A stretch of 44,267 nt of DNA from contig JAHBMJ010005955.1 in NCBI GenBank assembly GCA_018398765.1, forward strand, positions 15,636-59,902, read 5' to 3'. Shown here in pieces: positions 1 to 11,800 of this stretch. This DNA comes from Chromera velia. Lineage: Eukaryota > Sar > Chromeraceae. Below the pieces are notes generated by a model, which saw only the letters and a list, made by a program, of their open reading frames with translations, was not told the DNA's origin and did no database searches. The first letter of the stretch is position 1. Each line of letters opens with the position of its first letter. A program made the position numbers and the translations under genes.

Positions 1-284
1 CCCCTTATGAGCGCGTTTGCGTATGTGCCACTGACATGCACTCAAATGAATTTTTACATGGCCCCAGTCAGTCAATGAATCAATCAATGCTAGAATCAAT
101 GACTATCAATCAACATGTAATACTATCATGTTATATCATATGGAACAATAAATCTTGCTTAATTTTTGTATGTATCAAACAGAATATTCAGACGGATTCA
201 TAGTGTTCAGACCTAGGTTCAGACTCTAGTTCAGGCTAGCTGTTGTTTGTGGGGATCGAGCAAGGCGAAAGTGCCAGGCCATCT

Positions 285-3200
285 TCAATCCGCTCGGTGA
301 TTTCCGTTCACACCTCCACCTAAAAACTCACCGCCTGCGAAAGATGTGCTGCCCGACCCTCCACGACGCTGCCGCATCTGATTGCTGCTCCCACTTCCTC
401 CCCCGTTCTGTTGCCCTACATTCTCGTGGCTTCCCTCGAGAGCGTGGGGGTCGTTCGGGCCCCTGTCTGACGGTCCGTATGGCTGCCGACTGGGGTAAAA
501 CTGAGAGGAACCGTGCAAAGACCTGGGCCCCCGGTCTAGGGCCCCAGAGGCGCCCCCCTGTCGGATTCCCTTTTGGGAAGAGGAAACGCTGACGGTTGGG
601 GACACAGCCCCTGGGGGAGCACATCTGCCTGAGCGTCCCCCCCCTCCCGACGCTTCACTCGTCCGGTCAACATCCCCTCTGACCTTCCTCTCCCAGTCCC
701 TCTGTCCCCGCGAACCGGAACCTTTATTCTCCACCGGGGTTCCCCCACTTCTTCTGCTGCTCCCCGTAGATCCCCCTCGCTTGTGGGAGAAGGGCGGAAA
801 TTCTACTGTCATGTCCATCTGTGTGCCGTAAGGGCTTCCAATCATATCTGTCCCCCGAAAACCCGCGTCTCTGTCTGCTGCCTGGGTGGGAGGGGGGGGA
901 CCATAGGCAGACGACGTGTGCGAGTGAGCGCAGGGGGAGTGTGCGTCAGGTTGTTCGGTGGGTGACGGTGGATTCATCTGCCCGAAGGGGTGAAGAAGCT
1001 CGTTTGTTGTACGGCCGAAATACATATCCGGGGCGGGATTCGGAGGTGGAGAGGACACCCCGACGGGGCCAGCAGACGCTTGCTCTGTTTCTCTCTTTGT
1101 CCCTAGGTGCATTAGAGCACATGGCTCTCTGAGGGGTTCTGAAGGCGAGAAGCCCTCTTTCCTTTGCCTTCTTTCTCTCTCCTTTTGATGTGAAGGGAAG
1201 GACGATAGGCCAAAAGTCTGCCCAGAGCCAACACCGTCCCTCTCCCTGCTACTTCTACTGTACAGCCGGCCTTCTGCGGTATCCTGTTGACCGTGCGGGC
1301 CTAAAGGAGATCCAAGGAGGGCGGTCGGGCTTTCAAGGGGATGAGGCGCTGAGGGGCTAGGGAGGGGAGTGGGGCGTCCCTCACTGTTACCTATATCATT
1401 CCACGGTTTGTCCCATTCCTGCCCTCTCCTGGTTGAACTAGACCCTGAGGACCCAAAACCACAAGCATCTAGGACTACGGTGGGACGGCCAACAGCGCTC
1501 GGGGGGTACGCTCCCCCCTTTCCAGAGGCGGTGTGGTTCTCTGATGATGGGGATAGGTCACTCTCCCTAACTGGGAACAGATCGGAACTAAACTCTCCCG
1601 CACCCAGGGGGGCAGCGACAGGATTCCCCCCCGTCCCTGTGCCTTTCCTCAAAAAGTCATTCTGTCGGTGTCCCTTCCCTCCCCGGAGGTCTCTTCGGGA
1701 AGAGAGGCCAGGCAGAGCGGGGGGGCTGTCTCCTTCTGTGTTCTTCGAAGCGGCGGTGGCAGAGGAAGACCGTCTGGATGCACGTTGGCGTGCTCTGGCC
1801 TCAGCCTCTTCCTTTTTCATGTGCGCAACACACATCACCTTTCTCGCCTTGTGTAGGCGATCGTAGAGGGACGCAACTTTATTCAGGGCCTCTTTCAACG
1901 CATTCGCATCGGTACGGCAACCCAACCATGTCTGCAACTCTGTCCCTTTCTTCTCGACATCGAGAAAGAGCTCTGCGAGAAGGTTCAGCTGACCGTACGC
2001 AGCCTCGAGGGCGCGACGGATGCGCATCCTGTACTCGTCTGAGTAGAAGGACGAGACCTCAGGAATGTCCATCTCGTCTCTAACCGCATTGGTCTTTTCT
2101 TTCAGCTGGTTCATTCTCCCCTTTTGCTCTCCCGTGTCCATTTTTGCTGCTGCTTTGCACCCCTCGATCTCTTTCTCGAGCTGCTTCCATGCAGCAGTCG
2201 GGACAGTCGGATCGGGTGGGGGCTGGTGACGGCCGGACCCCGACATCGACAGGGAGGGCATAGGGACACCCCCACCCACGCCATGGTGAGCCCCTCCTCC
2301 TGATGCACTTGGAGGGGGTGCATGGATATGTGTGCTAATGATCTCCATCAGAAAATCCTGAAGAGTGGAGGTCTTGTCTGCGGAAGGGAAGTCGAGAATG
2401 ACTTCAAGAGACTCGAGACCGAACCCCACACACCCACCCCTTGGACTGTTGTGATTGATCAAGTTACCCAATCGGAGGACAAGAAAAAGAAGTGCTTGGA
2501 AGATATGGGAACCTCTCAACTTGTCTAGACAGGCGGAGTAGGAACGGACTTCTACTGTCAAATGCCTGAGCTCCTCTGCATGGGTCTGCAGCCAGGTGTA
2601 GGTGTTCAGCTTCTGCTGATGCCTCTTGATTTTCAACAGATCACACATGTATGCATCGGCCTTACCCAATTTCTCCCTCTGTTCTGGAGTCTGCTCCTGC
2701 ATCTTCGTCAACTCCTCCCCCTCAGGCCAGAGCTTGAAGAGCTGGTGCAAGGTATCGAGGGTCACTCCCCCCTTCCCCTCACCATCTGCCAACTCGAGGG
2801 TGTTTCTGATCTCGTCAACAGTTCTGCACACACAGAGAGAGAGACAGAGGAAGGAAGAGAGGCAGGGAGAGAATGGTCTTAGATTGGACCAAGGGGCAAC
2901 ACAAAAATGCGACAGAGCTACACAAGTAAGTGGACACACCTTACTGATCTCAGGCAGGAATGACCTCTCGTGCTGAAGAAAAAAGACAGCCTGAAGGGAA
3001 AAGGGCAACGTACACACGAAAGCGAAAGAGCGGCCAGAGAAAAAGTTTAAGAGGGAAAAAAAGAGCAAAGGGCACACACACGACTCACTGAGGGATCTTA
3101 TTCGCCCTCAGCATGATCTCGATGGCTTGCACTTTCTTCGTTCCCAATATCAGCTCGGCTCCTGTGCCTTTTCCATCGTTACCGTCCCCAGCCTCTTTGC

Positions 3201-4736
3201 CTTTTGTCCCTTCTCCGCCTCCCCCCTTCGCGGCAACAAAAAAGAGAGACACAGCTGCCGACTGATTAAACCAAAACTTGACCCCTTTCCGCAACAGGGG
3301 ATTCAGGGATTCTGGCTCCCTTCCTGGAACAATCCAATGTTTGCTTTTCTCATCGCGCAGAAAGGAATGCCAAAGAGAGTCCTTCCATCTCGAGTGGTTC
3401 AGTGCCACCCACTGCACTCGACTGCGCGGTTTGACCTCTTTCGGAGGGGGATCCCCCGAAGCGCGCGCTATAAGGTCAGGCGGAAATTCCGGTGCAGCTG
3501 CTGCCTTCCCCCTCGGTGGCACCTTGCCGCCCTTCGCCTTCGGGGGCCCTCCAGAGGAGGAAGAGGGGGGAGGGGGTCCGGGAGCGGACGGAAGTTTCCC
3601 CCCCGGAGGCGGCGGCCCCGGCGGACCGCCCACACCTCCACCCTTCATTGGAAGTCTTTCTTTTGGAGCCATTGGAAGTTTTTTTCCCTGGGCCAGGGGG
3701 AGCTTCCCTTTCGGCTCCTGTTCTGGCTCTCCGGTCTCCGTAGAGGCAACGGGGGGAGCCCCGGCAGCTTTAGACGGAGGTTTGCCCGTTGCCAACTTCG
3801 GCTTGGCACTGGCTGTAGGGGCCGTGCCGGGGGCGGCTGTGGGAGGCGCCTGTCCAGGCGAAGGGGGGGCTTTTTTAAGTGGAAGCGGCCTCGGTTTCGG
3901 TTTGGGTGTGGCTGAAGGACTCACAGAAGGAGCCGCCGTCTCTAACGCGGCGGAAGCACTGGCGGGTTCTGTGCTTGATGAAGCAGAAGAGGAAGAGGAG
4001 GAGGAGGCAGACCCAGCGGCTGTCGGGGGGGCACTTTTCATTGGGAGTTTTACCTTCGCCTTGGGAAGAGGGGAGTCCTCCGTGGTGGAGGCTGCAGTGC
4101 TGGGCATCGGGGTGGGTGTTTTGGAGGGAGGGGCCCTCAGCCCTAGTTTGACCTTCGCGGCAGGAAGCTTTGCTGGTCCTGCAGCGGGTGGCTGTTGGGA
4201 ACTCGACAGAGAGTCTTCCTGCTTGCTAGGCTCATTTGGAGTTGAGGGAGGAGGGGCTGGAGACTCTGAAGGCTGATTGGAGACGGCACCAGCTTGGCTG
4301 TCTGAAGGACCGGGGGGCGTTCCTGCTGCACGCAGAGGCAGGCGACTCTTTGCTGCGGGGAGGGGAGTTGTTTGAGGGGGGGAAGAGGGAGTCGCAGCTG
4401 CAGAGGCTGGGGAGGGGGTAGTTGCAGGGGAGTAGGGAAGGGCGGTTATTTGAGACCCTTGAGCAAGATCCTGGGGAGTGAGTCCTGCCGCAGTCATCAA
4501 ATGAGATCGCATGGCTTCCACAAGACTCCAAACCGATTGGAATCTGTGCTCTGGACCTGTCGAACCACTTGACTGCTGTTCAGTATTCTCAACTACAACC
4601 AAATTGATCAACTGCTTGGCGAGTTTGTAGAGGGTTTTTGAAAGAACGACCTTGGGTCGATCCTTTGCTGCATTCCTCCCTCCTCCTCCCTCTGGCGCTC
4701 CGGTGGGATTCGAGGCAGCAGGTGGCTGTGTGGCCT

Positions 4737-4769
<33 letters not shown>

Positions 4770-7138
4770 GAACAGAGGAGGAGACCCCCTGCTCTCCACC
4801 CTCCTTGTCCTTTGAAGGCAAATTTTGGCGCTCTTCCCCTGCCTGCCTTCCCCCTTCCTCACATGAAGCAGAAGAGGAAGAGGAAGAAGATGAACCCTTC
4901 TCAGCCCCAACGTCCTCCTTTGGGATTGCCGATACAGAATTCTCTGGACGGCTTTCAACCTGCAAGAAGAGGGTCGAAGGGAAAATGCATATCCCGTCAG
5001 TTGATGACTGGTTAGGAGTCGTCCTCCGGCGTTCAGAGAAGAAACATGAAACAACAAAAAGGGTTGATTGAAGTGAAGGACGGGGAGAGGTCAAGACTCG
5101 ATTTAGTATTTTCCTTCTGTCCCCCAGGCGCATCTTTCCCAATCTTTGCCTCTGTTTCTCTCCTTGTTCTCACGTCTCTGCCTCCCGTTTTGATTGCACA
5201 GACGCAACCTCTCTCTCTCTCGCTCTCTACGCCTTCTTGACGCACGCACCCGCCCTCTTCATCTGTGTCTCTTGCGTGCGCGTGTGAAGTTATAAGCGCG
5301 ATCATGAAGAGAAGGTTTCCCATAGCAAAAATATGACCAAAAACGCACGACTGCGTCTACCGCACCCACACCCATATTCTCGTCTCCATCCGGGGCCACC
5401 TCTTTCGACAGACAGACAAACTGACCTGAGGAGATCGGATGACCATCTGGATCCCCTGATGGACCCCTGTGCGATCCTTTTCTCCACTGGAAAACCGGAT
5501 GGAGTCCGTCTCTGTCTCTCCTTCTGTCTCCTGTTGGGGAGAACGATACGCCGCCTGGGCCCCTCCCGGCCCCTCGCCTACAGGGGCCCCGGCTGCCCTG
5601 TCCCCTGCTGCCGGGGACGACGGCAAATCCTCCGAGTTCTCAGTAGGCGCCTGCTGTCTCCCGGGCTCTTCCCCCCGACTTCTTTCTCTTTCCAATTCCC
5701 CCTGAACCTGCTGCAATTTCGAGTACCACATACTGCCCTCCTCAACCGCCGCCCCTGTGGCGTGGCTTCTCCACAAACCCATTCCACTCCTCATCGACTC
5801 CCTGACCCCACCCCCGAGACGGGCCAGAAAAGCCAACAAACCAACTCTCCGCACACCAGAAACCAGGATGTGCAGACACCCGTAAAGCTCTTTACTCGCG
5901 CAAGCCATTGTTAAAATACAGGTGGGCAGAAATTTGGTCCCTCTCCTCAAAATCCAACTTCTGTTCTGTTCGTCCCAAATCGGACTTGCGTCGTGTATGA
6001 CCTCTGTCAACTGATCGACAGCGTGGAGGACCATCACATGGGCCTCTCTAGCCTTCCTCAGACTCCTTGTAAGCAAATCCAGATCACCTAAAGTCCCCGA
6101 ATCATCTCCACCTCTATAATCTCGAGGCGAAGACATACCCCCACCTAAACAAAAGTTCAACGATTCCTCTGCACTCTCTCGGAGGATTGACCCGTTCTCA
6201 ATCTTCGCACTTGCCTCACAATACCGAGCACTCAGAGACATCTCATCATCCGCCTCCTTCACTTTATTCTCCTTCTCACCCTCCACACAGGCTGCCATGG
6301 GCTCTGACGGACCAACAGGCAGACCGTCAGCGCCCCCTCGGCCACCATCCCCGTCACGGGGAGAGGCAGCTGCCGAGAGTCCAACGGGGGATCTCCATCC
6401 TTCTGACGGTGCCCCCTCTTTCCTTCCCCCATCTTCCCCCCCTTCTCTTTCGAGTGCGTCTTGAAAGACACACGAGGGAGCCTCTGCAGAGAGCTCCGTC
6501 TCCTCTCTCCGAAACTTCGCCTCCCCATTCCCCTCATGAGAGCATGCGCCATCTGCTGCTGAGGCGTCTCTCTCCGTCTCAAAGACCGAGTGATCCGTCT
6601 GCACTGATACGGTCACAACGGCTACCGGAGACGGTTGGCCGTTCGCCTGTAATGGCGCTGAGAGACGGTGTTCCTCCTCTCCGTCTCCTTCTTCCAGGTC
6701 GCTGGAGGACGCTCTGAGTGGACAGAGGGCACCCGACTGGAGCTGTTGGATCTCGGCCTTCAAGCTCTCAATCTCACTTTGTTGTTCCTCTGCAGCCTCA
6801 ATCTTGTCTCCTAGCATGTTCTTCAGACTCACAATCTCTCTCTCGAGATTCACACGGAGGTCCTTCTCCCGGTCCAGCTCCTGCACACAAAAACGCAGAG
6901 ACGAGACGAACAAGAGCTGCACGGAACAGATCCCCTGGCGTGTGTTCATGCATCAGAACAGAAGACGTTTGAGAGAGCAGTCACGCAAGGAGGCAAGAGA
7001 AACCTCTGAATTGGAGGCGACAAAGTAAGATCACATCAGGAACAAACCAGACTGACTCACCGCCTGAAGCGCGACCATGGAAGGGCACATGTCGGGTGTC
7101 CCGCCGTTCGAGAGCACCTCCTCGTCCCGAGACACCAT
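285..7138 (-). CDS. Formin (FH1-FH2 actin nucleator), 4 exons, 1,980 aa
   Basis: Exons on the minus strand are 7138-7061, 6880-5426, 4959-3089 and 2823-285. Phases join exactly (0, 0, 2), with GT donors and GCAG acceptors. Formins nucleate and processively elongate actin filaments at the barbed end. Residues 27-65 are a predicted coiled coil (ELDREKDLRVNLERE). Residues 512-950 are Ser/Pro/Ala-rich with recurring KLPM-like motifs, and two PPPP tracts at 951-985 form a short FH1. FH2 runs about 1019-1470: RVQWVALNHSRWKDSLWHSF at its start, LILGTKKVQAIEIML as the conserved lysine-bearing post region, and GNLINHNSPRGGCVGF as the family signature. A roughly 45-residue Gly/Ser/His/Pro insertion (1301-1347) interrupts FH2 after TLQDFLMEII. 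The last 500 residues are disordered. No GBD/FH3 or DAD is recognisable, so autoinhibition by those modules is not evident. The ATG is the first in frame in an exon ending at a good donor. The FH2 call is firm; the exact start is inferred. Confidence 0.88.
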
Positions 7139-8008
7139 CGGGAAGGGCAGACTACTAGACTCTATCTGAGTCGATCAAAGTATGGGACACAAACAACACA
7201 AACACCAGAGATAGACGGTCGGAGTCTGCATCGAAAACCGGCGCCTGGACTGTATATAGGATGATGTTCGACCTCCCTCAAGTTTCCTCATGCATCCACA
7301 AAATTGGAGATCCACCTCCTCAGAGACTGTCCGAGTTGCTGTCTACTGGTCTAATCTTCTGCACAATCCTACTCTAAGGCTCTTGTGAAACAATACAGAG
7401 TCGTACCGACTCCCTTAATTGTGAGGCTGTTCACAAAACTACATTTCTCGATAAAAATGCGGAGACAAAAGATCACTTCAACGATTGTGAAAGTGCCCCT
7501 CAAGCATGCATGCCTCGCGCGCTTCGTGCGCCATCGTTCAATTTTTTCACCACAGAAAATGACAGGAAAATGACGGAAATTGGCGTCCACATACCACTTC
7601 TTCTCTGTAGATTCGTTCACCGCCCTCCGGCTGCCGACGGCTTCATTGCAGTACACGCGAGTGCCATACGAAAGCGCAGAGGAATTTTGCCTGTCCACTG
7701 TGAGCCTGTCTGAGAAGACTCGGTGGTCAAAAATGTTCTCGTGCTGAATTTAAAGAGAAACTGCAGTTCGTGTCTCCTTGGGTCTTCCCGTCTCTCTTCT
7801 GTATATACCGAAAGCACCGTCCAGACTTGCGCGTTGGGCTGCGTTGCAAGGCATTTCTTGCAAGGAGGTCACTACGTGGTTCTTTGTGCTTCCCGCAGAA
7901 GCGAAATTTTTTGATTCCAAAAAAAGGGAAACGGAGACGGGTTTTGGTGGTTCGTTCTGTTATTAGTATTTCTTCTCCATTGGCTCTCCGTTTCCTTTCC
8001 CCCCCAAG
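7139..8008. promoter_or_regulatory. Divergent upstream region between formin and giant gene
   Basis: These 870 bp separate the start codons of two head-to-head genes, so both promoters should lie here. I see no protein that makes sense in either direction and no clear TATA or initiator element that I would assign. The short open frames here lack recognisable motifs. The regulatory role is inferred from gene orientation only. Confidence 0.45.
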
Positions 8009-8802
8009 ATGCATAGGGGGAGACAGGGACCGTCCAATGGACCTCAACCCTCGTCGTCCGACCCGGACGACGGCTCTAAATTCGATCTCCGGGGGCATGT
8101 GGAAGGCGCCATTTCTGTCCCAAAGACTTCGGATAAATTTCAGAGTTTCCCTCTGAACGTCACTCTGGAAGACAGTCTCCGTTACGTCCGACTTCTGGAC
8201 CTACCCAAGCCGTACATGCAGATCGACACCTTTCATGGCTTCAATCCAGAAGAGTGGGCCAAACAAAATGTAAGCCAAGAAGGAGAGTAGGCGGCTGGGG
8301 ACTAGGAGGAGGGATTCCCGTCTCTCTTCATCTGAATCCCTTTGGTGATTAGTTCTTTCACATTTTCTGAGGGATTGCCAGCCATCCTGTTTGACTGATC
8401 TTGCTCCTGTCCAAGAATGTGACCGAAGGTTTTTTTCTGTTCCCCCCCCCGTTCTGGTCCTCTCACGCGTCTTTTTCTTTCGCTCTCTCACGCACTCACT
8501 GCCTACACTTCATGGCACTTCTGCAGGAGGAGTCTCTGCACATGAAGACCCAGTTCAACACGTTGAGAGTTCTGTTCAACTGGCTGAAGGCACACCCAGA
8601 TCAACAGGCAAAGCAGCAGTGCATCGTGTGCAACTCAAGTCAGCCAGTCAGGCAGGCAGGCAAACAAGCACTCTGTGCACAGAAAAAAAAAGTGTTTTTG
8701 AGTCAACGAGCTGGCAGCTGACGGTTCCGTTGATTGCATCGGGACAGATGGAAAAGCAAAGCGAGGGAAGGTGGCGACAGATGGGGAACAGGAACGGAGA
8801 AA

Positions 8803-8846
<44 letters not shown>

Positions 8847-11800
8847 TGTGTCCGCTCCTTTGCGCATTTCTCGGCATTTGTCCTTAAAGAAGTTACACTT
8901 CTCTAATTCGCTCCCTTCTTATCTCTCGAGCTCTCTAATTTTCTGACTTTCTTTGTCGCTTTCAATCATCGGAAATTCAAGCCCTCCTTTCTCGCTGTCT
9001 TACTGCCTCTCTGACTGTTTGTATGTGCAGGTCTTCTTGTGTCAGTCGCAAAAACCCTCCTGAATCCGTCTAGGGGGGGGGCGCCTCCAGGGGGGGTCTT
9101 CACGCCGCAGTGGTGCTCTGTGGTGGTGCGGAGGGGCTCCTACCTGTTTTTGTGCGACAAGCCCTCGGAAAGAAAATTCAATGGGCAGGGGGAACAGGTC
9201 CACTACTCAGGATCTGCTCTTCACAAGAGAGTGACTCGAGCCTTGAAAGTAGGGAAGGAAGCGAGGGAGGGAGAAGACGTGTGGGGAAGGGAAGCGGGGG
9301 AGGAAGAAGAAGGGAGGGAGGGGGGGGATGAGGACCAGGAACACCAAAGAGTGTATTCTGTGCAGCAGTACGAACTTGAGAATGCTACATCAGGGGGAGA
9401 GACACACACTTGGAACCTTCTGACCTGTTCCTGGCTGCGTGCTCTCCGTCTGCCTGCAACCTCGGGGGGGGTTGGGGGGTCTCGGGAGGGAGAGGAAGGA
9501 GAGTTGGGGGTTGCGGTGGAATTCTTCAAACGACCTCGGGCGAGAGTTGTTGTCAAGGTGCGTCACGAAATGGGACGAACAGGATCTCTGTTGTCTCCTT
9601 CCTGCTTTTCTGTCAATCTCTCCTTCTGAATACGCTCTCTTTCATATATTCACAATTTCCGTTCGTTTCCTCATTGTCTTACATGACTTTTCGTGTAGAG
9701 CACACCAATGCGAACAGAATGCCCGCCTTTCCTGCTCGCGCTGGTGAGGAGGCTCAATTTGGTCTCGACAAGAGAATCGAAGAGACCGGAACGGAGAGGA
9801 AGGAAAAAAGATCAGATGGATCAGTAAGGAAGATGATCTAGTCAGGGATCCGATGAGCGAGTGCATCAATATACCAACAAATGCATCTGCTTCTGCTGTG
9901 TTTTTTGCATTTTTGCAGTGCACTTCGTTCTCAAGATCCGCTGCCACGATCGCTGAGGACATTCCAAAGAGCTACAGCCTCTCTGCAGACATGCTCGCGA
10001 AGCTCGTCGCGCTGCCGCCTGAACGTCTGATGCCCTTCGTGGCGGAGGCGATCTTCTCCCAAAGCCACGCGATCCTCATTGCGTTGAGAACTGAGGACGG
10101 CCTCGTGAGGGCCCGAGACGTTGTGGTGGTGTCTCTGAGTGAGCTCTGTGGGATTCTGGAGACGTCCATCAAGTGGAGAGAGACGATTCGACAGACTCCA
10201 AGAGGAGTGCCTGTCAGGCCCCAGAGTCTCCATCCAGATCCTGTGAAGTGTGTGGAGACGTGGCGACAGAGGATTTTGGGTCCTGTGCACCGTTTTTTCG
10301 CCGCGGTGTCTCATTACTTCCCGGCAGGGAAAGACGGGCTGGAAAACAAGTGAGTGCGCCAGAACCAGAGTGGATCAGTTGTATGTGAGGGTGTGTATGT
10401 GTGTGTGTGTGTGTGTGTCTGTGTCTCTGTGTGAGGGTGTATGTGCGTGTGCTTGCATCAGAGGAAGGGTCGCACAAACACCTACAGACAGAGAGGGAAG
10501 AAGAGAGAGGGAGAAACTTGACAACGAAGGGGGGGATGCAGCGGAGAGGGACAGCGAAAACGAGAACAAATCTGCAGCACAGTAAGCGAAGGAGAAAGTT
10601 CTCATCAGGGAAAGGCAGCCATCTACGCGTTTCCCTACAGAGAGGGAAAGTCGACCTACAAGAGAAACGGACGTGCCCTAAGTCAACACGATAGACTTAA
10701 AAAAGGGGAACAGTCATCTTTGACAGACAGACCTACTGACAAGCAGCTTGACCGAAAGACACGCCGACCGACAGACTGAGAGACAGACACACCGTCTGAT
10801 AGACAGAGAAGGGCAGGGTGGTCATCCGAGAGAGAAGTTTCGTGTGGGGAGGCGGGATCTGCACTAAATTGAATATATGCGTGCAAAACAGCGAGAGACT
10901 TCTACTGTTTTTCCATTCCCGTTAGTCTGTACTCATGTTTTCACTCGTTCTTGCTTGCAGTGTGCTGGTCTTCCAACACTCCTCGGAACGCCCCTACTAC
11001 AGATACATGGGTCCAGCCACCCACAATGTCCGACAAGAGATTCTCCAGATGACCAAGGAGCTCCCCCGCTTCGGCCCGTCTGTCCAGGGCAACGGGGACT
11101 CCGACGAATCCGAAGAAGACATATCACCCCCGCTGTCTCCTCGGACCGAGACGGGGGGGTTGACAGCGGAAGAGGAGACAGCGGGGGCGAATGCCGCAGA
11201 GGAGACGGCGGAGGGGACGGCAGGGGTGCCGGCCGTACAGGAGACGGCCAAGGAAGAGACGGCAGGTGTGTCTGCCGCAGACGAGACGGCAGGGGTGTCG
11301 GCCGTGGAGGGGACGGCAGGGGCGTCGGTCACAGATGTTGAGGAAGGGGCGGTCGGTGCGGAGAGGACAGTGTCAGCCGCCGAGGGGGAGAAAGTAACGG
11401 GAGGGAGGGAGAGCCCAGATAACGAATGCAACGAGGACAGCGAAAGTGGAAAGTGCGAGCAGGAGGCAAACAGTCTTGATGCCTCAGAAGCAGCACAGGA
11501 GGAGAGTGGGGAGGCCGCAGAAGCAGAGGAGGCAAAAGTTCCCCCCCCCGAGGAGCCGACTCTTGTCGTCCCTGAACCTTCAGCGGTTCCGCTCTGCACT
11601 CCAGTAGTCGGAGGGGCACTCCCAGACGGTCAGAGAGATGCCGACCCTTCACCCCACGGAGCCCGCACCTCTTCTCCCTCTAGCAACGACTCCTCCCCTG
11701 CTGCGAGCAGGTGCGAGGAGACGGAGGGAGAAAACGTGAATGTTGTGGTCCCCTGTCTAGGCCTAGTAGAAGAGAAGGACGAAACCCCCAAAGAGCCTCT

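Noticed and set aside
1-284. Possible further gene downstream of the formin
   Set aside because: The sequence is AT-rich with short ATCA-like runs and shows no coding signal.
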